From Deltaproteobacteria bacterium (GTDB lineage: Bacteria; Desulfobacterota; Syntrophobacteria; BM002): a DNA stretch of 64,000 bases. Shown piece after piece: positions 53,467 through 60,586 of this stretch. The first letter of the stretch is position 1. Every line of letters starts with the position of its first letter. The DNA lies in assembly GCA_019309045.1 (NCBI GenBank), contig JAFDGZ010000001.1:80843-144842 (forward strand), read 5' to 3'. The position numbers and the translations under genes are program-made. The notes under the pieces are model-generated. The model worked only from the letters and a program-made list of their open reading frames with translations, was not told the DNA's origin and searched no databases.

Positions 53467-53922
53467 CTAGCGGCCGATCTCCATGGCCTTTAGTGCCATG
53501 CTCTTTGCTGCCTTCACTGCAGTGACGTTGGCTTCATAGGAACGGCTGGCCTCCAGCATGTTCACCATCTCTTCAACCAGGTTGATATTGGGATAGAGCA
53601 CATAGCCATTTTCATCGGCATCAGGATGGGCCGGATCATAGACCTGCCTGAAGTCACCACCCATCTTTTCAATCCGCTCCACTTTGACGCCATCGACTTC
53701 ACTGTCCAGGTAATCCTGAAGCACCTGCGCAAAGTAGCTTCTTACTGGAAATAATCTACTTAACGGCGTGGTTCTGAAGATAACGGTCCTCCGCTGGTAG
53801 GGAATTCCCTCTTCGGTCTTGGTAGTCTGGGCATTGGCAAGATTCATGGAGATCACGTTCAGGCGAATCCTCTCCGCTGCCATGCCAGTGGCGCTAATAT
53901 CCATAGCGGTCATGAGATCCAT
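53467..53922 (-). CDS. flgC: Proximal rod protein FlgC
   Basis: A 151-residue rod protein: MDISATGMAAERIRLNVISM then NLANAQTTKTEEGIPYQRRT, and the C-terminal NINLVEEMVNMLEASRSYEA with KAAKSMALKAMEIGR. GGAGG precedes the ATG. It begins 3 bp after the flgB stop. Confidence 0.96.
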   Translation of the reverse strand: MDLMTAMDISATGMAAERIRLNVISMNLANAQTTKTEEGIPYQRRTVIFRTTPLSRLFPVRSYFAQVLQDYLDSEVDGVKVERIEKMGGDFRQVYDPAHPDADENGYVLYPNINLVEEMVNMLEASRSYEANVTAVKAAKSMALKAMEIGR

Positions 53923-53925
53923 GCT

Positions 53926-54360
53926 TTACTTTCCTCCTTCCACGATGGCCAAACGCAAAAGCGTCAATTTTTTGGCAAGCAACTGGGCAGTGACCTCGTA
54001 CTTGAGGTCATTCTGGACAAGTCTGCTCATTTCATTGTCCAGATCCAACTGATAGGAGCCATTGCCAAGGGCATAATCCCTGCGGTCCTCCAGCTTGCCC
54101 TGGACTGCGGCAAGGCTGTCCCCTGCTGCTGGCAGGTGATGTGGATTGGTTCTGACGGGCTGCAGACCGCCACCCTGACCCAGTGCCTGCTGCAGCTCTC
54201 GCTCGAAGGTGAGTTCCTTGGGCACATACCCTGGCACATCCATATTGGCCACATTTGCTGCTATGACCGCGTGCTTCTCAGCACGCAGGTCCAGGGCTCG
54301 CGAAAACACCTCCATTGTCCGACCTAGCCAGCCGCCAGCCGCAAAAATCTTTCCTTCCAT
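53926..54360 (-). CDS. flgB: Proximal rod protein FlgB
   Basis: First rod protein of its operon, 144 residues. The N-terminal signature is ALDLRAEKHAVIAANVANMD then VPGYVPKELTFERELQQALG; the C-terminus has DLDNEMSRLVQNDLKYEVTA. The ATG at 54360 has GGGAGG 4 bases upstream, better than the open frame to 54384. The sigma-54 promoter lies about 50 bp upstream. Confidence 0.95.
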   Translation of the reverse strand: MEGKIFAAGGWLGRTMEVFSRALDLRAEKHAVIAANVANMDVPGYVPKELTFERELQQALGQGGGLQPVRTNPHHLPAAGDSLAAVQGKLEDRRDYALGNGSYQLDLDNEMSRLVQNDLKYEVTAQLLAKKLTLLRLAIVEGGK

Positions 54361-54410
54361 GAAGCCTCCCTGTAATGCTGCCATTTATAGTGAACTTTTT
54401 CCTCTTGCCG

Positions 54411-54426
54411 TGCAAAAGGAATACCA
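54411..54426 (-). promoter_or_regulatory. Sigma-54 promoter of the flgB operon
   Basis: TGGTAT-TCCTT-TTGCA on the minus strand keeps GG and GC at exact spacing and has a perfect -12 box. The expected start (about 54400) gives a 40-nt leader to flgB at 54360. Confidence 0.8.
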
Positions 54427-54769
54427 TTTTCCACCGTATTTCATGAATCATGCCCTGGCTGCCAGCATTTGCGCCCGTCATCTCGACAAGCTCTCACAGG
54501 ACTGAAACCTTGTGTGCTGCTGAAGCTTTTTCGTCAGCCAGCGGATGCCTGCTGGCATGGCACTGTAAATGTCCAGCATGCGGCTGCTGACGCGCAGCAA
54601 CTTCTCTGACAGCCCCTGTTGTGGTCGGAGCACGGGCAGCCGACATTTTTCAGCTACCCGGTTTGCCTGGGCGGTAGAGTTCAAGAAAAACCTGCAGCCT
54701 GGCCGCTTTGTTCCTCTCCTCTATGTTGCCAACTCCAGGCTGCCCGGAAAAACTTTCCTACTGACATGG
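54427..54769. other. Gap between the activator gene and the flgB promoter
   Basis: 343 bp with no supported gene. It should contain the activator's binding sites for the flgB promoter; an inverted repeat (GCCAGC, 8-base spacer, GCTGGC, 54537-54556) lies about 120 bp upstream of the -24 box. No terminator with a T-run was seen after the activator gene. Confidence 0.4.
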
Positions 54770-56125
54770 TCAAACAGAGCTTTTCTTCTTGTACTCATTG
54801 AGCTTGTTGCGCAGAGTTCTCACACTGATCCCCAGAGCTCTGGCTGCGTGGGTGCGGTTCCCTGCATGTCTGTCGAGAGCGGCGTAGATGAGCCGCTGCT
54901 CCATTTTTCTAAGATTCAGGCCACTCGCCTCCTTTGACGTGGCGGGATGATCCTGCAGTTCCTGTCCTGGAAACAAATCCTGTAGGTCGATTTCATGCCG
55001 CTCACTCAGCAGGGCAGCCCTCTCAACGGTATTTTCCAGTTCACGAACGTTTCCCGGCCACGAGTGGCTCAGAAGGGCTGCTTCAGCAGCAGGAGTCATC
55101 TTCTTCAGCGGCAGGTTGTTCCTCGCACAGGACTTGCGCAGAAAATAGCGCGATAAGGGTACGATATCTTCAGGCCGCTCCCGCAGGGGCGGCAACACTA
55201 TGCGAACCACGTTGAGCCTGAAAAAGAGGTCTTGTCTGAAGCTGCCGGCAGCAACCATCTTTTCTAGATCTTGATTGGTAGTGGCGACCACTCTGGTGTC
55301 AATCTGCCGGGCTCTGCTGCCGCCGAGTCTGTCTATTTCACCTTCCTGGAGGACCCTCAGCAGTTTGGCCTGTAAGGAGCGATCCATTTCACTTATTTCG
55401 TCGAGAAGCAGCGTACCGCGGTGAGCCAGTTCAAATTTGCCAAGCCTGCGGTTGACAGCACCTGTGAAGGCTCCTTTTTCAAAACCGAAAAGTTCACTTT
55501 CCAGTAAATGCTCTGGAAGCGCCGCGCAGTTGACCGCCACGAATGGCATGCCGCCCCTGCCACTGAGCGCATGTATCTGCCGGGCAACCAGTTCTTTGCC
55601 CGTACCGCTCTCACCTTCTATGAGCACAGTCGCCCGACTGGGAGCAATCTTTCGTACGAGTGTCAAGACTTTCCTGCTCGCCTCGTCCTCTGCAATGAAC
55701 CGCTTTTCTCTGATAGGTTCTGCGGGCCTCTTCACAGCTGCAATCTCACAGCCGTTGCCTGGATCACTCATAACCGCTGCCAGCCTGGACATGAGGTGCT
55801 CGTTCACCAGAGACCCAGGCACGTAGTCTGCCGCTCCTATCTTCATCGCCTCCACCGCCTCTTCCAGGGAAGCTTCACAGTCAATGACGAGCACAGGCAG
55901 CTCGGGATATTCTTCTCTGACAGTTTTCAGGAAATCGAGGACAGGCTCCTTTCCTGCCTCTCTAACTGTTACCAGCAGATCAGCACGGTGGCTCTTCAGC
56001 AGTTGCAGAGCGGCCTCCTGTTCTGGGACTGGCGTAAGCTTGTATCCTGCCGCTTTCAGTTCAGACCACACTTCCACTGGCAAGAGAGTCTCCTTGCCTG
56101 CCCACAGTATGTTTCCTCGATCCAT
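54770..56125 (-). CDS. Sigma-54-dependent flagellar activator with pseudo-receiver
   Basis: A 451-residue NtrC-family protein resembling FlrC/FlgR/FleR. The N-terminal domain (about 5-120) folds like a receiver, but the acidic pocket, the acceptor Asp (DLLVTV) and the conserved Lys (YVPGS) are all missing, so it is not expected to be phosphorylated. The AAA+ domain (about 145-375) has Walker A GESGTGKE, the sigma-54-contacting loop GAFTGA, Walker B GTLLLDEIS and the R-finger region. The C-terminal Fis-type helix-turn-helix is NRTHAARALGISVRTLRNKL. It lies in one operon with the AMIN/TPR gene (9 bp gap), behind its own sigma-54 promoter, suggesting positive autoregulation. Confidence 0.93.
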   Translation of the reverse strand: MDRGNILWAGKETLLPVEVWSELKAAGYKLTPVPEQEAALQLLKSHRADLLVTVREAGKEPVLDFLKTVREEYPELPVLVIDCEASLEEAVEAMKIGAADYVPGSLVNEHLMSRLAAVMSDPGNGCEIAAVKRPAEPIREKRFIAEDEASRKVLTLVRKIAPSRATVLIEGESGTGKELVARQIHALSGRGGMPFVAVNCAALPEHLLESELFGFEKGAFTGAVNRRLGKFELAHRGTLLLDEISEMDRSLQAKLLRVLQEGEIDRLGGSRARQIDTRVVATTNQDLEKMVAAGSFRQDLFFRLNVVRIVLPPLRERPEDIVPLSRYFLRKSCARNNLPLKKMTPAAEAALLSHSWPGNVRELENTVERAALLSERHEIDLQDLFPGQELQDHPATSKEASGLNLRKMEQRLIYAALDRHAGNRTHAARALGISVRTLRNKLNEYKKKSSV

Positions 56126-56134
56126 GCGAAATCC

Positions 56135-59053
56135 TTACCCCCCAGGGCGAAACTCCTTTTTGGCTGCGGCTTCCAATCTGCCCATCTTTTCACTCACACC
56201 CACAAATTGCTTCCAGAGCTCTCCCCCCTTGCTGGCCACTTGCTCATAATAGCGGTCAGCCTCATTGAGCTGTCCCATCTTCCGCTGGCATTCAGCCAGC
56301 AGATAGTAGAGCCTCAGCCTGTGCCCCTGGCTCAGCTCACTGCTCTGCAGGGCTCTCTGATAAGCCTGCGCAGCCGAGGAGAAATTGCTTTGCTGATAGT
56401 AGAGGTCTCCGAGAGCCACTTCAGCAGTGGTCAAGGATGCATCGCCGCCATTCTTTTTCCCTTGCAGTGCCAGAACCTGCTGGTACAACCGGGCCGCCTC
56501 TCGGTGCTGTCCGAGAGCTGTTCGACTCCTGGCCAGAGAGAGGAGCACCTCCACCTTCAGACTGTCTGGCAGCCGGCCACGCAAGAGCTCCAGGTAGTGT
56601 TTGACGGCCTCCCGGTACTTGCCGCCTCTTTGTTGCAGGTTGGCGAGCTGCAGCCTGATGGCCCACTTCCTGTTGTCTTGAGAAAGATCCTCCATAGTGC
56701 GGCGCAGGAGCGCCTCTGCCAGGGCACGCTCCCCCCTGGCTTCATAGGCGCTTGCTTGCAGTTCTATCCAAGCTACTCTGGCAGACTCTTCCAGATCTTC
56801 GGGGGTAATTTTGCCGAGTACTGCACTGGCATCTTCCCACAAGCCAATGCGGGCGTAGGCCTCTGCCTCCCACAACCGTACTCTTGCCTCGTAAGTGGCC
56901 GGCACCCATGAGTCCACGCTTTTCAGGAGAACTAGCAGCTGCAGATAATCTCCATCGTGCTGCAGTCTGGCCACTTTTTTTCTCAGAATCTTGCGGAGCA
57001 ATCTTTCGGCTTGCTCGTGGAAAGTATTGTTAGGCTTGGCGCTCTGCAAGCGCTTCAGCGCCTCCAGGGCCCGAGCCTCCTGCCCCTGTTCGTAATAGTT
57101 GCCCGCCATTCTTATGAGCGCGAAATCAGCCAGCTCGCTCTCGGGATGTTCTCTGACTATCTGCTCGAGCATTTCCGTGCTGCCGCTGTCTTCCGCCAAA
57201 CGCATGAGGCTCACCATGGCACCTTCACTTCCAGGAAATGCTTTTATGATGCCATGGAAGAATTTCTGGGCCTCTTTTGTCATCCCCTGCTGCCGGTAAC
57301 TTTCTCCAATGTGAGCCAGCAGCAGGGAACTGTCCTGCGGTTGGCCGCCGATGTTGAGACCTCGAAAAAGCTTCTCCCGGCAGCTGGCGTAATGGCCGAG
57401 AGCCATTTCATTGCGTCCCCAGTAATAGAGGACTTCTGGCCTCTTCAGGTATAGTTTGGGGTCCCGCCTCTGCAGAAGGCTGAATATCTCTGCAGCCTCC
57501 TGCCTCTCTCCTCTGAGGCTGAGACAGATGGCCTTGCCCAGGAGGGCAGCGTCGGCCAGGGACTTGTTCGACTTCTCCTGCACTACTCTGTCAAAATCAC
57601 GCAGGGCCAGGTCAGGTCTGCCTTTTTCCAGGTAGAGACGGCCGCGACAAACCAGTGCTTCTGTCCGCAGGGCGCTCTGGGGGTACTTTCGCAGGAGAAG
57701 GTCCACATAGGCCATAGCTTCCAGGTAGCGCTTCAGGCGCAGATGCAGCCAGGCAAGACGGCTGAGTGCCAGGGGCTGCAAAGAAGACTGGCCATATTGA
57801 ATGATGAGTTCCCGATAGGCTTTCACCGCCTTTTTCACAGTGGCGAGCTCGCCATCCTCTGCCAGTTTGTAAAGAATGTCAGCCCGCAAGAATTGGCCTG
57901 CCTCAGTGGAAACACCCTGGACACTGGCAAGGTACTGCTCCACCAGTTCAAGAGCTCGGCTGAGATTGCCTTGCCGGTACATTTCGAGAATCTTTGCGAG
58001 TTGTGCTGCCTGCTTTGCTGGTAATCTGGCTATGAGCGCCCTGATCGCCTGCTCTGGCGTCTCAGGGGTGGCTCTTTTCTTATCGAGGGCAGGTCTTGAA
58101 AAATTCTCCTTCTTGCCCCTACCAGCATCAGGTTGTTCTTTGCTGCGGCGCTGATTCAACTCCTGGCTCTCTTCTGCCTGGACAATATTGGCCTCTTTCC
58201 GGCTGCCGGTACCTGCTGTTGGAGTTTGAACCTTCTGAGGCAAACGATGCGGCTCTTCTTTTTTGTGACTGTCAGAGACATCCAGGACCAGCCGGCCGCC
58301 TTCAGCCAGCCAGTAGCTGTGCAACTCCACTTCTGGCTCCCTGAAATGGATCTGAAACACAGTTCTCTCAGGAGTTGAACTGGCAAGACTTACATCCTGC
58401 AGCCGCTGGTCGTGAAAATTGTCCAGCGTCAGGTCGGCTGTCACCTGGGCGCCGCTTATTACCAGGAGCAAATCCAGAGGAGAGACTCGCTCCAGTTCAT
58501 AGGGCGCTTCTGCGCTCATCTCCAGGACAAGCCGACTGTAGGTCTGATGACTGCCGAATCGTACAGTCTTGATCTTGACTGCCTTCTTCTTGTTTCCCCT
58601 GCTCTTCTCCTTGTTGACATCTCTCTTTTGCCCTTGAAGAGAGATATCAAAGGCCAGTCGCCCGCCTGCTGCCAACCAGAATGATCGTACCTGATCCACC
58701 GGCCCAGTAAGCACTATCCGCAGTTCCACTCCCTGGGGGCCTGCTTCAATCGTCACTTTTTTGACGCGTTCGTCTCGCAAACCGCTGAGGTCAATCTGGT
58801 TGTCCCACTGGACGTCGGGGATCTTGACAACCACACTATTTTTGTCTCCTGTGTGTACCTTGAATACAGGCTTCTTCTCCACGCCGAGCACCAGGCGGCT
58901 GAATTGCGGGTGTGTTCCCAGCCGTACGGTGCGAATGCTGTTCCTGGCCGCCGCCCAGCCCGGAGCTGACACGAACAGCCACAGCAATGGCGGCAGGAAC
59001 GCTACAAGGAGAATTCCTTTTGGCAACACCCTTTTCATTGTCATGGGATTCAC
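56135..59053 (-). CDS. Periplasmic AMIN-TPR protein
   Basis: A 972-residue exported protein: signal peptide (about 1-35), two AMIN-like domains (about 38-140 and 165-262, both with the TVRLGTHPQFSRLVLGVE / TVRFGSHQTYSRLVLEMS pattern), a charged linker (265-335) and a long array of tetratricopeptide repeats to the C-terminus (AEVALGDLYYQQSNFSSAAQ is a clear unit). AMIN domains bind peptidoglycan; TPRs scaffold other proteins. Its operon with the flagellar activator suggests a motor- or envelope-linked scaffold, similar in idea to PflA/PflB, but no homology to those is claimed. It starts at GTG 59053 overlapping the upstream stop (GTGA). Confidence 0.82.
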   Translation of the reverse strand: MNPMTMKRVLPKGILLVAFLPPLLWLFVSAPGWAAARNSIRTVRLGTHPQFSRLVLGVEKKPVFKVHTGDKNSVVVKIPDVQWDNQIDLSGLRDERVKKVTIEAGPQGVELRIVLTGPVDQVRSFWLAAGGRLAFDISLQGQKRDVNKEKSRGNKKKAVKIKTVRFGSHQTYSRLVLEMSAEAPYELERVSPLDLLLVISGAQVTADLTLDNFHDQRLQDVSLASSTPERTVFQIHFREPEVELHSYWLAEGGRLVLDVSDSHKKEEPHRLPQKVQTPTAGTGSRKEANIVQAEESQELNQRRSKEQPDAGRGKKENFSRPALDKKRATPETPEQAIRALIARLPAKQAAQLAKILEMYRQGNLSRALELVEQYLASVQGVSTEAGQFLRADILYKLAEDGELATVKKAVKAYRELIIQYGQSSLQPLALSRLAWLHLRLKRYLEAMAYVDLLLRKYPQSALRTEALVCRGRLYLEKGRPDLALRDFDRVVQEKSNKSLADAALLGKAICLSLRGERQEAAEIFSLLQRRDPKLYLKRPEVLYYWGRNEMALGHYASCREKLFRGLNIGGQPQDSSLLLAHIGESYRQQGMTKEAQKFFHGIIKAFPGSEGAMVSLMRLAEDSGSTEMLEQIVREHPESELADFALIRMAGNYYEQGQEARALEALKRLQSAKPNNTFHEQAERLLRKILRKKVARLQHDGDYLQLLVLLKSVDSWVPATYEARVRLWEAEAYARIGLWEDASAVLGKITPEDLEESARVAWIELQASAYEARGERALAEALLRRTMEDLSQDNRKWAIRLQLANLQQRGGKYREAVKHYLELLRGRLPDSLKVEVLLSLARSRTALGQHREAARLYQQVLALQGKKNGGDASLTTAEVALGDLYYQQSNFSSAAQAYQRALQSSELSQGHRLRLYYLLAECQRKMGQLNEADRYYEQVASKGGELWKQFVGVSEKMGRLEAAAKKEFRPGG

Positions 59054-59394
59054 TGTTGCTGACTCTGCTGTTCGAGGAGCCTGATGATTCTTTCCTGCTG
59101 CTTGATAATCTCCAGATTGGTCTTGACCATGTACTCGCTGGACACGGCGATGCGCCGCAGATATTCCTGAGTTAGATCGTTGCTGTACGTCTTGACACTG
59201 CTGGTATTGCTCTCCTCCTTGAGTGCCTCATAAAAATCCCGGTCGAGATCAATATAGACGCCGCCTGGCACCAGTGGCCGCGGCCTCACCCTGACTGCAT
59301 CAGCCTTCAGAGCCATGCTGAGCAGCACAGCAGCGCCAACAAGCACGGTACCAGTCAGCAAGACGAAGATCTTCGTCCTTCTTGTTGCAATCAT
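59050..59394 (-). CDS. Small membrane coiled-coil protein
   Basis: About 114 residues: a basic start (MIATRRTK), one membrane helix (about 9-28, IFVLLTGTVLVGAAVLL), then a helical region ending in a Gln-rich coiled coil (IIKQQERIIRLLEQQSQQQ). No family is recognised. I place the start at ATG 59394, which has GGAG 7 bases upstream and lies in the expected mRNA. An ATG at 59421 has a stronger AAGGAGGGG site, but that site would lie upstream of the transcript start of the sigma-54 promoter. Its stop overlaps the AMIN-TPR start, so the two are coupled. Function unknown. Confidence 0.72.
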   Translation of the reverse strand: MIATRRTKIFVLLTGTVLVGAAVLLSMALKADAVRVRPRPLVPGGVYIDLDRDFYEALKEESNTSSVKTYSNDLTQEYLRRIAVSSEYMVKTNLEIIKQQERIIRLLEQQSQQQ

Positions 59395-59439
59395 TGCCAT
59401 TCTCCTGTAGTGGGCATTCATGTTGTTTCCCCTCCTTTC

Positions 59440-59455
59440 AGCAAGGCCTGTGCCA
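59440..59455 (-). promoter_or_regulatory. Sigma-54 promoter of the activator operon
   Basis: TGGCAC-AGGCC-TTGCT on the minus strand is an exact consensus match. Expected start about 59429, giving a 35-nt leader to the ATG at 59394. It would put the sigma-54 activator's own gene under sigma-54. Confidence 0.8.
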
Positions 59456-59676
59456 TGTGATTCCCCAGGGCAAAATTTGCAATAATCCTGCAGAAAAAGC
59501 GGTAAATTCCTGCAATTCTCCTCGCCGAGGGATCGTCGACTTTTTGACACTTCACCAAGCAGTGCTGCCAGGTAAAAAAGCCTCCTGCGCCAGCGACTTT
59601 GGCAACTGAGCGTCACCCGGTGCAGGCTCCCCGGTGAAATCCCTGCTTCCACACAGCATACCTGGAGAAAACTGCC

Positions 59677-59692
59677 TGGCATAGATGTTGCT
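59677..59692 (+). promoter_or_regulatory. Sigma-54 promoter of the small coiled-coil gene
   Basis: TGGCAT-AGATG-TTGCT matches the consensus at all but one base of the core. Expected start about 59703, leader about 86 nt. It is divergent from the activator operon promoter, about 220 bp away. Confidence 0.78.
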
Positions 59693-59788
59693 CAGTTCTG
59701 GCTGGCAACTGTCGCAAGTCGGACTATTGCAAATTATCGGAGTTCTGCAGGCCGAGCAGCTGCAATGGTTTGTCGGGGAGGTCAAAGC

Positions 59789-60181
59789 ATGGTGCAAACT
59801 TGCCAAGAAAAAGAAGACGCCACTGCTGAGCAGATGCATCAGGAGATAATAGCAGGCAGCCCAGACAAACTGGAGGAGAGGCTGAGCACCAGGGCAGCAC
59901 TGCAGCGAGAAATTTCAGCAAGAGATCGCCAGATCGACACTCTCAGGCAGCAGTGCAATATAGCAGGCAACCAAGAAATTATCCACATCCTGGATCGCTC
60001 CACCGCCACCATCCGCAAAATCCAGGAGGTGGACCGGCTCACAAGCAATTGCCTGCGCAAGCAGCGCAATAAACTACGGCAGGATATTGGCATGCTGCGC
60101 CATGGCAAGAAATCACTTTCAGCCTACCACAAGAAACCGCCGATCGAACAAGCTGAACCAGGCAATTGGACCCTGGCATGA
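59789..60181 (+). CDS. Small helical protein, possible flagellar chaperone
   Basis: A 130-residue soluble helical protein. A long coiled coil (about 25-100, ISARDRQIDTLRQQCN, ILDRSTATIRKIQEVDRLTS) leads to IGMLRHGKKSLSAYHK, an ending of the kind seen in FlgN/FliT-like chaperones, though no firm family match is claimed. The ATG at 59789 has GGGGAGG 7 bases upstream; the ATG at 59765 has none. A sigma-54 promoter about 100 bp upstream puts it in the flagellar regulon. The following 205 bp before the next promoter hold no gene. Confidence 0.65.
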   Translation: MVQTCQEKEDATAEQMHQEIIAGSPDKLEERLSTRAALQREISARDRQIDTLRQQCNIAGNQEIIHILDRSTATIRKIQEVDRLTSNCLRKQRNKLRQDIGMLRHGKKSLSAYHKKPPIEQAEPGNWTLA

Positions 60182-60386
60182 GTAACACTGTCTATGGTGA
60201 TCTGCCCGCTTTGCTGCAACCATTGGAATTATTTAACGGGATTCCTTTTCAATCCAGTTAATTCCACTTGATATCTGGCAGATTCTTCCCTCCATACCGT
60301 CATCTTTATGACGACTTTTCCTGCCTTCCTGTTTTTGTAAGATGTTATCTATAAGAAATTACAGAAGATACATACACCAACGACTT
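60182..60386. other. AT-rich region upstream of the glycosyltransferase promoters
   Basis: No gene is supported. A 6-bp dyad with a 4-base spacer (CGTCAT-CTTT-ATGACG, 60298-60313) lies about 75-90 bp upstream of the sigma-54 -24 box, where an activator site would be expected. Confidence 0.4.
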
Positions 60387-60402
60387 TGGCACATCATTTG
60401 CC
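60387..60402 (+). promoter_or_regulatory. Sigma-54 promoter of the giant glycosyltransferase gene
   Basis: TGGCAC-ATCAT-TTGCC is an exact match to the -24/-12 core. Expected start about 60413, leader about 175 nt to the ATG at 60587. Confidence 0.8.
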
Positions 60403-60442
60403 TAAACTTTGCATCTGACCACCGGGCCATCATTTTCACAAA

Positions 60443-60469
60443 TAAGATTGCTCAGTTAAATGGCGATAA
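60443..60469 (+). promoter_or_regulatory. Sigma-28 (FliA) promoter of the giant glycosyltransferase gene
   Basis: TAAGATTG, an 11-base spacer and GGCGATAA match the FliA consensus with exact spacing (7/8 in the -10 box, weaker -35). Its -35 box is nearly the same as that of the HDOD promoter at 10744-10770. Expected start about 60476. Confidence 0.6.
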
Positions 60470-60586
60470 ACGACGAGAAAATTGTAATCCTCTCAACTGG
60501 AACCCTGAGTTTGACCGCAAAGAAGCAAAGGGCATTTATTAAGATATCATTGAAGTATATGGCCCAGACATTATTTCTTAATAACC

